From the NCBI RefSeq assembly GCF_000241325.1, contig NZ_BAEI01000039.1, positions 94,178 through 158,177 on the forward strand: a DNA stretch of 64,000 nt, written 5' to 3'. Shown here piece by piece: positions 46,239 to 53,751 of this stretch (position 1 is its first letter; every line of letters begins with the position of its first letter). Below the pieces are notes generated by a model. It was not told where the DNA came from, searched no databases, and saw only the letters and a program-made list of their open reading frames with translations. The position numbers were made by a program, and so were the translations under genes. This DNA comes from Gordonia polyisoprenivorans NBRC 16320 = JCM 10675. Lineage in GTDB: Bacteria; Actinomycetota; Actinomycetes; Mycobacteriales; Mycobacteriaceae.

Positions 46239-47147
46239 TCAGGACCCCGACCCGGCGGCGCTCTTCATCGACTTCGCATCCATCCCGCCCAGCGAATCCC
46301 CGCCGGAGGATTCGGCATTGGCCGAATGCGCGAAGTGGTGCCAACCGAAGACCGAGTCCATCGCGTTGCGCATGCCCATCTGGTCCTCGCAGATGTTGAC
46401 CGCCTTCTTCGACAGGAACAGGCCCTGCATCGGCATCTCGACGATCTTCTCCGCGATGCCGTTCACCTTGCCCGCGAGTCCATCTCGTTCGACGACATGA
46501 TTGACCATGCCCCACTCGGCGGCCTGGGTCGCAGTGAAGCGTTCGCCGGTGAACAGGATCTCCTTGGCCCGGCGGGGCCCGAGGACGTAGGCATGGGCGA
46601 AGTACTCGACGCCGGGAATGCCCATGCGGGCGACCGGGTCGGAGAAGAATGCGTCGTCGGAGGCGACGATGAAGTCGCAGACCCACGCCAGCATGAGCCC
46701 GCCGGCGATACATGCCCCGTGCACCGCTGCGATCATCGGCTTGGGGATGTCCCGCCACCGGCGACACATCCCCATGTAGACCTCCATCTCACGGGCCAGT
46801 CGCTGATCGGCACCCGACTTGTCGGTGTGATCCCAATGCAGGACAGCAGCATTCTCGTAATAGGTGTCGAAATCGCGTTCCGGAGTACCGATGTCGTGGC
46901 CGGCCGAGAAGTGCTTACCGTTGGCCCGCAACACGATGACCTTCACCGACGCGTCGTCGACGGCCTTACGGAACGCGGCGTCGAGCGAATAGGTCATCAC
47001 CGAATTCTGCGCATTGCGGTACTCGGGTCGGTTGAGGGTCACGTAGGCGACCGCGTCTGCCGGACCGCCGACCTCGTAGGCGACCGGCGAGGTGTCGGGT
47101 CCGAGATCGTCGGGGCCCAGGGGTGGTGGGATGACGGCGTCGCTCAT
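46239..47147 (-). CDS. Crotonase-fold protein (EchA13-like) lacking both catalytic Glu
   Basis: 302 residues of the enoyl-CoA hydratase/isomerase fold. HFSAGHDIG and HGACIAGG form the oxyanion hole, but aligning by eye with rat crotonase, the Glu144 position is Met (GGLMLAW) and the Glu164 position is Val (SDPVARMG). Ordinary hydration is therefore unlikely; another crotonase reaction or acyl-CoA binding without catalysis is possible. It heads an operon with three acyl-CoA dehydrogenases, 17 bp downstream of a KstR2-type box. A long Ala/Ser/Gly-rich C-terminal tail follows the fold. Confidence 0.8.
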   Translation of the reverse strand: MSDAVIPPPLGPDDLGPDTSPVAYEVGGPADAVAYVTLNRPEYRNAQNSVMTYSLDAAFRKAVDDASVKVIVLRANGKHFSAGHDIGTPERDFDTYYENAAVLHWDHTDKSGADQRLAREMEVYMGMCRRWRDIPKPMIAAVHGACIAGGLMLAWVCDFIVASDDAFFSDPVARMGIPGVEYFAHAYVLGPRRAKEILFTGERFTATQAAEWGMVNHVVERDGLAGKVNGIAEKIVEMPMQGLFLSKKAVNICEDQMGMRNAMDSVFGWHHFAHSANAESSGGDSLGGMDAKSMKSAAGSGS

Positions 47148-47164
47148 GCCACCGAGCGTAACCT

Positions 47165-47178
47165 AGCAAGTGCTTGGT
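47165..47178. promoter_or_regulatory. KstR2-type box upstream of the echA-fadE operon
   Basis: AGCAAGTGCTTGGT matches the KstR2 consensus AnCAAGnnCTTGnT exactly. KstR2 represses genes for degradation of the HIP rings C/D steroid intermediate. The site is 17 bp before the echA start codon, so binding would block initiation. Confidence 0.75.
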
Positions 47179-47913
47179 TGGTAGTGGCGGCCCGGTCGGC
47201 CGCGGCGATCGTTTTCTACGGGATCTGGATGACCCCGGTGCAGGATGTGGAGGGAATCGCCCACAGCGCATTGCGGTTCACCGCGCTCAGCGTCGACGGA
47301 TGAGACCGGTGTGGGTTGGAACCGGGGCTCGGGGTGCTGCTGTTCACGACCGCCACGATCGCGAACATAACTGTCCCCGCGTGCTCGCTGAACCAGCCAC
47401 CGACGCCGTCACTGCCGCTAGAGGTTCCGCTCGAGCCGGTGGTGGCGAGCAACGACGGAGTCTCCGTCGCGCACACGAAGTCACCACCGCCCGCGAGCGT
47501 GCGGCACCTTACGACGGGGCTCTGCGGCCGCCCCTGCCGTGTTGAGCGGCACCAGCGAGAGAAGTCCGGCGGTGAACCCGCAGGTCAGGAAGCCGCAGAC
47601 GCTGGGGACGTGACACGCGGGTTCTTGGGGCTGCGGCTGTGTCGGTTGGTCATGCCGACCCGCGTCCGGAGCCCCGCCGCTCAGGCCGCGGTGCGCGCCG
47701 CGTCGAACTGCGCCGACTTGCTCGCCGGTGAAACGTCGATGATGCGGCGATCGATTAGGAGGTGTGATGGTCATCCGGTTTGGACTGCGTCGTGTAGTCC
47801 GACCGGGTGAAGCCGCGGCCGGGTACAGCTCGAACGCCACCGTGGCTGTCGGTACCGGTGGCTACTTTTCAATGCAAGGCGCCGCGACGCGGAGCCACGG
47901 CCGGGAGGTAGAG
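47179..47913. other. 735-bp region without a recognised gene
   Basis: No intact gene is convincing. A minus-strand frame of 86 codons (47216-47476, GTG start; GGWFSEHAGTVMFAIVAVV) is open, and just upstream another minus frame holds a signal-peptide-like stretch (FLTCGFTAGLLSLVPLNTAGA, near 47520-47590). Together they could be a broken secreted or membrane protein. The right end carries the promoter-like element at 47846-47857 for the next gene. Confidence 0.4.
47846..47857 (+). promoter_or_regulatory. Shared 12-bp element upstream of the island's first gene
   Basis: CTGTCGGTACCG, containing the palindrome CGGTACCG, is followed after 4 bp by CTACTTTT (a possible -10, TAnnnT type). The same 12 bp, the same 4-bp gap and CTACT recur at 50643-50663. 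The element starts 68 bp before the start codon here and 74 bp there. Confidence 0.6.
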
Positions 47914-48399
47914 ATGGAACCCGTCACAGTGATCGCAACCGCTATCGCACTCGGCGCATCGGATGGTGCGCGGGAGACCACGAAGAAGGCGATCGGCGAT
48001 GCCTACGCTGCGGTGAAGGGCTGGATCACGAGCAGGTACGGATCGGTCAGTGGCGAGATTGTGGGCCTGGAGCAAGAACCCGAGGAAGGGCTCCGCCGTG
48101 CGCTGCTTGCGAAGAAGCTCGACCAAGCCGGCGCGGGTAACGACGTTGAACTGCTCGACCTTGCGCGGACTCTGATCGCTGTGGTCGAGGATGAGGCTCC
48201 CGAACTCCCTGCAGCGGTCGGCGTCTCCATCCGCCGCGTGTCGGTCGGCGGTGACATTGAAGTCGCGAACGTGTCCGTTAATGGCGGCAGCGGTGTCATC
48301 GCCGAGGACGTCACGGCAGACGGTTCGGTGCGGATCGGTGGCGTATCGGCTCGCAGCACTCAGGAGCCGCCCCACCCTCCACAGGCGCGGGAGCAGTAG
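47914..48399 (+). CDS. Unknown accessory protein: helical domain plus Gly/Val repeat tail
   Basis: 161 residues. An N-terminal helical domain (about 1-90, starting MEPVTVIATAIALGASDGARETTKKAIGDAYAAVKGW) resembles the small helical modules found at the N-terminus of actinobacterial effector or defence proteins. A beta-rich tail follows (VSVGGDIEVANVSVNGGSG, ADGSVRIGGVSA), of the type seen in RHIM-like self-assembly motifs; this similarity is weak. GGGAGG precedes the ATG. The tail sense seems to continue in another frame (VNAGRDIINNVNYG) past the stop, so the gene may be frameshifted from the next reading frame. Confidence 0.5.
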   Translation: MEPVTVIATAIALGASDGARETTKKAIGDAYAAVKGWITSRYGSVSGEIVGLEQEPEEGLRRALLAKKLDQAGAGNDVELLDLARTLIAVVEDEAPELPAAVGVSIRRVSVGGDIEVANVSVNGGSGVIAEDVTADGSVRIGGVSARSTQEPPHPPQAREQ

Positions 48400-48551
48400 A
48401 CGGTTCGTCTGCTCCCGCGCAGTCCTTCACCTCGACCCAGCGCAACGTCAACGCCGGCCGGGACATCATCAACAACGTCAACTATGGGTCGCCCACGGAG
48501 GCCGGCAACAGCGGCGGCCGCATACGCGCGGTCACGGTCTCGATCGAGGCA

Positions 48552-49091
48552 GTGCCGATCGGGACAAACCTCTGGGCCGCGAAGGTGAACAACGGCACCT
48601 CTGGTCCCATTACCGATCTCGACGTCGACGTGTACACCGTGGAGGAAAACGGCGATCGTTCTTCGAACCGGTGTCGACCCGCCAAGGGGAACATCTCACT
48701 GCGCGAACTCATGCGCGATGCCCTTTCTGAGAGTCTGAGCGGAGGCCTGGACGCCATCGGGCAGCAGGCACAGTCGATGTACTCGGGGCTCCCCCCGGGC
48801 TTCGGTTTCGGCTCTCAGATGTCACAGCTGGGCCAGCTGGGTGGCTACGGCTCCATGATGTCCAGCCACCTTATGAACTCTCCTCAGATGTCGCAGGTGA
48901 TCCAACACGTTCAGCAGCAGATGCTCGATCAGTTCCCGCGAGTCATCCCGGCTGGCCAGTCTGCCGGTGTGCTGTATGTGGTCGACGGCGACGCCGAGTT
49001 GCGCGCCGACATCCAGTTCGCCGACGAGGTGGGAGCGCTCTGGCGCCGCCCGTTCGGCGAGTCGCCGGAACCTGTACTCGAAGAGGAGTAG
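48552..49091 (+). CDS. Unknown protein with Gln/Gly/Met-rich middle, possibly 3' part of a split gene
   Basis: 179 residues from a GTG at 48552, but coding character in this frame begins near 48360 without any start codon (STQRNVNAGRDIINNVNYG at about 48429-48485). The N-terminal part is a beta-sandwich-like stretch (AVTVSIEAVPIGTNLWAAKVNNGTSGPITDLDV); then comes a low-complexity run (GFGFGSQMSQLGQLGGYGSMMSS) and a last beta domain (AGVLYVVDGDAELRADIQFAD). I read it as the 3' part of the gene starting at 47914. It is 6 bp from the ApeA-like gene. Confidence 0.5.
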   Translation: MPIGTNLWAAKVNNGTSGPITDLDVDVYTVEENGDRSSNRCRPAKGNISLRELMRDALSESLSGGLDAIGQQAQSMYSGLPPGFGFGSQMSQLGQLGGYGSMMSSHLMNSPQMSQVIQHVQQQMLDQFPRVIPAGQSAGVLYVVDGDAELRADIQFADEVGALWRRPFGESPEPVLEEE

Positions 49092-49097
49092 CTGTGT

Positions 49098-49718
49098 ATG
49101 GCAGATAGGTTTCCCGAGCAGACCCCCGAAACCATCGGACAGTTCCAGGTGGTGCCCAAGGCGTCGGCAGCCGAGACGACGGCAAGGCCGCCCCGAACCG
49201 GCGTGCTGAGGTTCCGGGACAACCGCGTCGAGCTTGAGGTCAGTCCAAGTTTCAACCCGATCGTCGAGTGGACCCAGCGCGGACCTGGATCGTTCGCGGG
49301 GCGTCCTCCACTGCAGCGTGTCACCGATGACGCCGTTGTGTTGGGTGCGACCGCGATCAACCCCGGCGAAGTGTCGTTATGGGGCCTGCGTTCCGTGCGT
49401 CGCCACCTGCTTGGGTTCCCGAGCCCCGGGGAAGATGAACCACGTAGCCGTGAGGTGTTGCGACCGGACTGGTGCTTCGTCGGCGCGCTGTTTCCGGATG
49501 ATGGGACCGAGTTCGATGCGGTGACCCTGGATGTCACCGGACTCCATGCGTTCGCCAACGTGACTTCGGTCCACACCGAATCGCCCGACACCGGTATGAC
49601 ACCTATGAAGTGGGTCTACGACCCGCCCGACGCCGTAGAGGGGGCTGCGTCGACTCCTGCGGCCGGGAGGGTGCGGTTCGAACCAGCTGGCGGCAATCCC
49701 GACGCTCGGTGGGCCTGA
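49098..49718 (+). CDS. ApeA N-terminal-domain-like protein, 5' part of a split HEPN gene
   Basis: 206 residues starting MADRFPEQTPETIGQFQVV. The beta-rich pattern (LRFRDNRVELEVSPSF, VVLGATAINPGEVSLWGLRS, FVGALFPDDGTEFDAVTLDVTGLHAF) fits the ApeA_NTD1-type domain that precedes HEPN domains in anti-phage ApeA proteins. The last residues after VYDPPDAVEG look off-frame. The +1 frame continues (QLAAIPTLGGPDVVLTTGTRLKLAFDQ) into the gene at 49774, so a frameshift near 49660-49720 probably split one protein of about 490 residues. Confidence 0.55.
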   Translation: MADRFPEQTPETIGQFQVVPKASAAETTARPPRTGVLRFRDNRVELEVSPSFNPIVEWTQRGPGSFAGRPPLQRVTDDAVVLGATAINPGEVSLWGLRSVRRHLLGFPSPGEDEPRSREVLRPDWCFVGALFPDDGTEFDAVTLDVTGLHAFANVTSVHTESPDTGMTPMKWVYDPPDAVEGAASTPAAGRVRFEPAGGNPDARWA

Positions 49719-49773
49719 CGTCGTTCTCACGACTGGTACACGCCTGAAGCTGGCATTCGACCAAGCGCTTCCC

Positions 49774-50580
49774 TTGTCGATGATGGTGTCCGCAGTCGCG
49801 ATTCCCATCGCGACTGCGCTCTCGATCCTCAACGGGACCGAGTGCCCCGTCCGCCGACTGAACCTGTCGGTCCCCAGCGGAGAGTCCGCAGACGTGTACG
49901 GCCACGTTGTCGACACGGCCGCTCCTCGCGATTCGACTGAGGAATCCCTCCTCACGCTCGAAGATTCCGGTGGCGCGGACTTCATAGGTCGGTGGCTCGA
50001 ACTCTCGCAGCGGATATCGCCGGTGCCGCAGATTCTTGCGGCGTCCTACGCCGGCGAGTTCCAGACGGTGGAGACCGAAGCGCTGAGCCTGTGCACTGCC
50101 GCCGAGAATCTCCATCGGCGTCTGTATCCCGGCGAACGTCGATGGACGGCGGAGACTGTCGAGGAGGCCGCAGCCGGGTTGAAGGACGCCGACATCCCCG
50201 ATGAGGTGCGACAAGCGCTCCGACAAGCAGTCGGTCAGTACCTCTACGAGCCGTCGTTCCCCAGCCGCATCGAGGCATTGGCGCGCCGGGCGGCCGAGGT
50301 GGTCCCGGAGTGCGTCGGCCGGATCAATCGTTGGAAGCGCGCGGTAACCGATCAGCGGAACACGCTTGCGCATGGGCTGCGTCAGGGGGGTGAGAATCCC
50401 GACCTCACCGAGATGCACTGCATCACCCGGTCCCTGCGATGGGTCCTGACCGTGTGCCTGCTGTTGGAGGCGGGTGTTCCATCGGAGCGATTGGCTGGCG
50501 CAGTTCGCGCGAACAGCCGTTTCGAGCGTGACGCGAGGAACTGGCGGAGCGTGTGGCCGAAGGTGTTCGCACACGAATAG
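49774..50580 (+). CDS. HEPN-domain protein, 3' part of the split ApeA-like gene
   Basis: 268 residues, mostly helical. The motif QRNTLAHG (R195-N-T-L-A-H200) is the RX4H signature of HEPN ribonucleases. In ApeA proteins this domain cleaves RNA on phage infection (family knowledge). The open frame extends upstream of the TTG at 49774 to about 49640, beyond which it has a stop, and its sense joins the gene at 49098-49718. Whether it is translated on its own (TTG 49774 or ATG 49780) is unclear. The catalytic motif itself is intact. Confidence 0.6.
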   Translation: MSMMVSAVAIPIATALSILNGTECPVRRLNLSVPSGESADVYGHVVDTAAPRDSTEESLLTLEDSGGADFIGRWLELSQRISPVPQILAASYAGEFQTVETEALSLCTAAENLHRRLYPGERRWTAETVEEAAAGLKDADIPDEVRQALRQAVGQYLYEPSFPSRIEALARRAAEVVPECVGRINRWKRAVTDQRNTLAHGLRQGGENPDLTEMHCITRSLRWVLTVCLLLEAGVPSERLAGAVRANSRFERDARNWRSVWPKVFAHE

Positions 50581-50642
50581 GTGGCTCTGCTGAATGGGGC
50601 GGGCGCGAGAGTCGTCACCCGACGCCTGGAACGCGACGTCGA

Positions 50643-50654
50643 CTGTCGGTACCG
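50643..50654 (+). promoter_or_regulatory. Shared 12-bp element upstream of the second unit of the island
   Basis: CTGTCGGTACCG, identical to 47846-47857, again followed by 4 bp and CTACT. It lies in the 136-bp gap between the HEPN gene and the gene at 50717, 74 bp before that start codon. Confidence 0.6.
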
Positions 50655-50716
50655 CCACCTACTCTGACGCCACCACGCGAGCACTCCGCTCGCCACCACC
50701 GCATACGGAGACCTCC

Positions 50717-51208
50717 ATGCCACTGAACGAGCTGCGCACCCAGGTAGCCGCCTCCACTGCGAGCGATTGGCAACGCATCCTGAAGATCGGCCCTACCTAC
50801 CGTGACCGCTTCGGCGCTTGGAGTACTCCCGCCGACGGCACCTTGGGCATCGACCACGACAGGCACGGCGAAGCGGCGATGTGCCGACCGGACATCGACT
50901 TGACGATCGCCTACGGGACGGCTGAGATCCAGCACGACCGCGGCTTGAAGTTCGAGTGGTCGAAGAACTTCCCGGATTCCAACATCCGCGAGATCAGCCT
51001 GGTCGACTTCTGTTGGCGCGGGTCGCTCGTTGACCGACTCAACTACGCGTACGTCGACGGCGGCAGGGGGATCGTGCCCCTGGGCGGCGGACCCCAGGGG
51101 CTGCAGATCACGCAGTACGAGTTGGCTGTAGCGCGGTTGCTCAGCGGCGTCGGCGACTACGAGTTCGACCGGTACCATTCCTCGGTGCCGTTCGAGCTCC
51201 AGGACTAA
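50717..51208 (+). CDS. Uncharacterised protein (163 aa)
   Basis: 163 residues, soluble, starting MPLNELRTQVAASTASDWQRI. It has aromatic-rich segments (GLKFEWSKNFPDSN; SLVDFCWRGSLVDRLNYAYVDGG) but no family I recognise. GGAG precedes the ATG at 50717. It opens a rightward unit with a GNAT protein 6 bp downstream and shares an upstream element with the first gene of the island. Codon use is a little less GC-biased than in the steroid genes. Confidence 0.6.
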   Translation: MPLNELRTQVAASTASDWQRILKIGPTYRDRFGAWSTPADGTLGIDHDRHGEAAMCRPDIDLTIAYGTAEIQHDRGLKFEWSKNFPDSNIREISLVDFCWRGSLVDRLNYAYVDGGRGIVPLGGGPQGLQITQYELAVARLLSGVGDYEFDRYHSSVPFELQD

Positions 51209-51214
51209 CCCGCC

Positions 51215-51673
51215 GTGGTGATCGAACTCGTCGACCTACGTCGTGGTGGCGCGAGTCGGTACTCCTGGGCGCCGCCGTTCGACTTCGAGATCGACTACGA
51301 GAATGAGCGGTGGTGGGATAACGTCCCGTACCATTTCGAGGCCCCCTGGTATGTGCAGGTGCTCGACGATGGCGCCGAAGTCGCTCGTGTCGAACTCGAC
51401 GATCCCGGCGGCATCAACCCCGAGTACGTCGGCGTGCCGGAGCTGGGGCCGGAACGGCTGGAGATCCAGTTCATCGAGGTGGCCACCGCCGCACGTGGTC
51501 GTGGTGTCGGCACCTGGGTGGTCCGGGCCCTGCAGCAACGGCACCCGGATCGGCGGCTGTTTGGGTACTCGGAGGGGGCTCACAGGTTCTGGGCGTCGCT
51601 CGGTTGGGATCGGTTCGACCATCCGGAAGGCGAGCGGTTCCACCGTCCGCTGTTCATCCAGACGCAGGTGTGA
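51215..51673 (+). CDS. GNAT-family N-acetyltransferase
   Basis: 152 residues. The acetyl-CoA loop ARGRGVGTWVVRAL (motif A) after the strand LEIQFIEVA, and the C-terminal AHRFWASLGWDRF are standard GNAT features. The N-terminal half is unusual and may give substrate binding. A GTG at 51215 is the start, 6 bp after the previous gene. Its stop overlaps the GTG of the DUF488 gene. The acetyl acceptor is unknown. Confidence 0.75.
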   Translation: MVIELVDLRRGGASRYSWAPPFDFEIDYENERWWDNVPYHFEAPWYVQVLDDGAEVARVELDDPGGINPEYVGVPELGPERLEIQFIEVATAARGRGVGTWVVRALQQRHPDRRLFGYSEGAHRFWASLGWDRFDHPEGERFHRPLFIQTQV

Positions 51674-52200
51674 CCCTCACCGCGTCTTCGCCGGTTGCTG
51701 CCAGCTCCCTGGTCGGCGTGGTGCACCATAGTCAGGTGGCATTGGCGGACTCCAAGTACGACAGAGACGGCACCCTGGTCAGCATCGGCTACGAGGGCAA
51801 GACCGTCGGTGACCTCGTTGCTCAACTACTAGACCAGGACGTGCGAGTACTCGTTGACGTGCGACTGACCCCGCTCAGCCGCAAGCCCGGGCTGTCGAAG
51901 ACGAAGCTCGCCGCGGCCCTACGTGCCGCCGGGATCGAGTACGTGCATCACCGAGCCCTTGGTAACCCGAAGGACAACCGTGCCGGGTTCCGCGCTGGCG
52001 AACCCGAGTCCCTCGAGAGGTACCGGGAGGTCCTCGACACCGCCGACGCGAGCGATGCGCTTGCGCACGTATGCGAGCTGCTGGACGGTGGAGCAGTGGC
52101 ATTGCTGTGCTTCGAGCACGACCACGCCGAGTGCCACCGGAACATCGTCGTGGATCGAGTGCTGCAGACCCGCCCGAACGCGGCTGTCGTGCACGTCTAG
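51670..52200 (+). CDS. DUF488-family protein
   Basis: 176 residues from a GTG overlapping the GNAT stop (GTGA, 51670-51673); GTG at 51718 is an alternative. The strand LVSIGYEGKTVGDLV, the VDVRLTPLSRKPGLSK loop and the C-terminal ALLCFEHDHAECHRNIV are the defining DUF488 features; the Cys and His near the end suggest metal or catalytic roles. Function is unknown. It converges on the next gene, sharing the CTAG at 52197-52200 between both stop codons. Confidence 0.8.
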   Translation: MTLTASSPVAASSLVGVVHHSQVALADSKYDRDGTLVSIGYEGKTVGDLVAQLLDQDVRVLVDVRLTPLSRKPGLSKTKLAAALRAAGIEYVHHRALGNPKDNRAGFRAGEPESLERYREVLDTADASDALAHVCELLDGGAVALLCFEHDHAECHRNIVVDRVLQTRPNAAVVHV

Positions 52201-53063
52201 AACAAAGCGTTCTCGAACTTTGGGTACCAGGTACCCAGGACGGAGAAGCTGCGCCGGTACCGGTTCTGGTTGCCGACGTAGAAGTGGATGTCCTTTTCGG
52301 GGGCGAGCATGTCGTCGCGCCATCGCTTCAACATCGCTTCGCGCGCACCAGCGTCGCCGTACTCGGCCCTCCATCGTCGGCCCGCCTGCCCGACCTCCCA
52401 GTCCAAATTCTTCTGGTCGTGTCCGGGGCATTTCACGGCGGCGCACCGGTATTTGTACCGGACCGCGTACGGGGCGGGCTCCAGCGCTTCCATCGACGTC
52501 CCGAACAGGTCGGGCTCAGACGCTTGGTTCACCTTCGCCTGTTCGGCTGGTGTCCATGGGTCACCGTCGACGATTGACGTTTCGATGTCGGTGGGCTTGA
52601 TCAAACCGAGGGACGGCGATGGAGTCGCCATGCCACCCTTCGGGTTCTGTGCGAGGAGATCGCACATAGTCGTATCACCGATGAGTGGCCCGAGCTTGGT
52701 GCGTCGCAGCAGCCAGTTCTTCTTCGAGTCGAGACGCTCAACGTGCACCATCTCGTTCTGGCGCGGTCGGAAAGACTCGGGACGGTTGTCGTTGGTCTGG
52801 TGGTAGGTGCCGTTGATCCGGATGATTTCGTACTTCTTGAAGTGGCTGTCGAAGTCGGCGTTGCGGAACTTGACCGGGTAGAGGCGAATCCACTCGGGTC
52901 GGCCATAGTCGAGTCGGACACCGGCTACGCACACGGTCTCGCCGTAGGTCTCGCTGGGGTTGGGGTAGGTCTTGACCGTGACCATGACCTCGGCGGTCTC
53001 CTCGCCGAGCTGCGGAGTTCTCAGGCTCGCAGCGTGCTTTTTCACGGTCTCGTCGTCTCCCAT
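52197..53063 (-). CDS. Uncharacterised protein with Cx5C-x-GH motif (dual-OB-like)
   Basis: 288 residues. The N-terminal part (VMVTVKTYPNPSETYGETVCVAGVR) and WIRLYPVKFR resemble proteins described as dual OB-fold, often encoded beside DUF488 genes. A probable zinc site is CAAVKCPGHDQKNLDWEVGQ (about residues 213-232). This combination suggests nucleic-acid binding, but there is no firm function. The gene is convergent with the DUF488 gene and has its own upstream region at 53064-53150. Confidence 0.65.
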   Translation of the reverse strand: MGDDETVKKHAASLRTPQLGEETAEVMVTVKTYPNPSETYGETVCVAGVRLDYGRPEWIRLYPVKFRNADFDSHFKKYEIIRINGTYHQTNDNRPESFRPRQNEMVHVERLDSKKNWLLRRTKLGPLIGDTTMCDLLAQNPKGGMATPSPSLGLIKPTDIETSIVDGDPWTPAEQAKVNQASEPDLFGTSMEALEPAPYAVRYKYRCAAVKCPGHDQKNLDWEVGQAGRRWRAEYGDAGAREAMLKRWRDDMLAPEKDIHFYVGNQNRYRRSFSVLGTWYPKFENALF

Positions 53064-53751
53064 CCCGGAAGCGTATCCACGGTGGAAGTGGGGTTGTGGG
53101 AGGTTTGCGCGGGGGTCGACAATTCACCGGATTATCAGTTCACCACTACCCTCGGGCGCGCCGCCAACCATGCGGCCACACATCTCCCCTGGAGCATGAC
53201 CGCATGTGCTGGGTGATCAGTTAAGTTCCCGAACAAGCTGGATCAGTTAAGTTCCCGAACAAGCTGCTCGAGATGGCTCGGAAGGCCGGAGCCGAGGTGG
53301 TGGTCGTCGACTCGCTTAAGGACGCCGCGTTTGGGTTGTGCACCTTGCTCGCGCCCGGTCTGTTGCGGGGGGAATGAGAAGCCATCGACTCCGGTGTTGG
53401 GCGGAGTGGCCTTGGAAGTGGAGAACACGGTTCCGTGCTTGCCGTTGACGAGATGCTGCCAGTCGAGGCAGGCCACGGACGCGTATCCCACGAACAGCCT
53501 GTAGCTGGCTTAGAACGCACTCACGGTGGCGCAGCCGTCGTGGTTGCCCATGATCACCAAGTTGGGCATGTACGGGAACGTCGACGATGTTGGGAATCGG
53601 GCCGAAGCACTGGTTGAGGGGGAAATGCGCGTTCGGTTGCCGGTGCGCTGGCGACGCGCGTGACGATGTCGTTCGGGGCATGGGATCTCTTTCGGTCGGA
53701 TCGGACGCGGTGTCTACCAATCCGGCAAAGGCGAAAAATCGTTAGCAGCTT
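53064..53751. other. 688-bp region with gene remnants and a tandem duplication
   Basis: No intact gene. The minus strand carries a decayed coding stretch (about 53243-53700): one frame reads YMPNLVIMGNHDGCATVSAF, a TAA at 53510-53512, then ASYRLFVGYASVACLDWQHLV to EQLVRELN; another frame carries NAHFPLNQCFGPIPNIVDVP upstream. The protein is not recognised. The 3' end of the remnant is duplicated as a 26-bp tandem repeat. Confidence 0.55.
53215..53266. repeat. Exact 26-bp tandem repeat (two units)
   Basis: The unit GATCAGTTAAGTTCCCGAAC plus AAGCTG lies at 53215-53240 and 53241-53266 without a difference. On the minus strand it encodes the last residues and stop (QLVRELN) of the degraded gene. 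Replication slippage or excision of an element could explain it. Confidence 0.8.

Noticed and set aside
49760..49773. Sequence like a KstR2 box (ACCAAGCGCTTCCC)
   Set aside because: It lacks the second half (CTTGnT) and lies inside a coding frame.
53064..53751. Insertion sequence or integrase end near the tandem repeat
   Set aside because: No transposase, integrase or inverted terminal repeat could be seen; only remnants and the 26-bp duplication.
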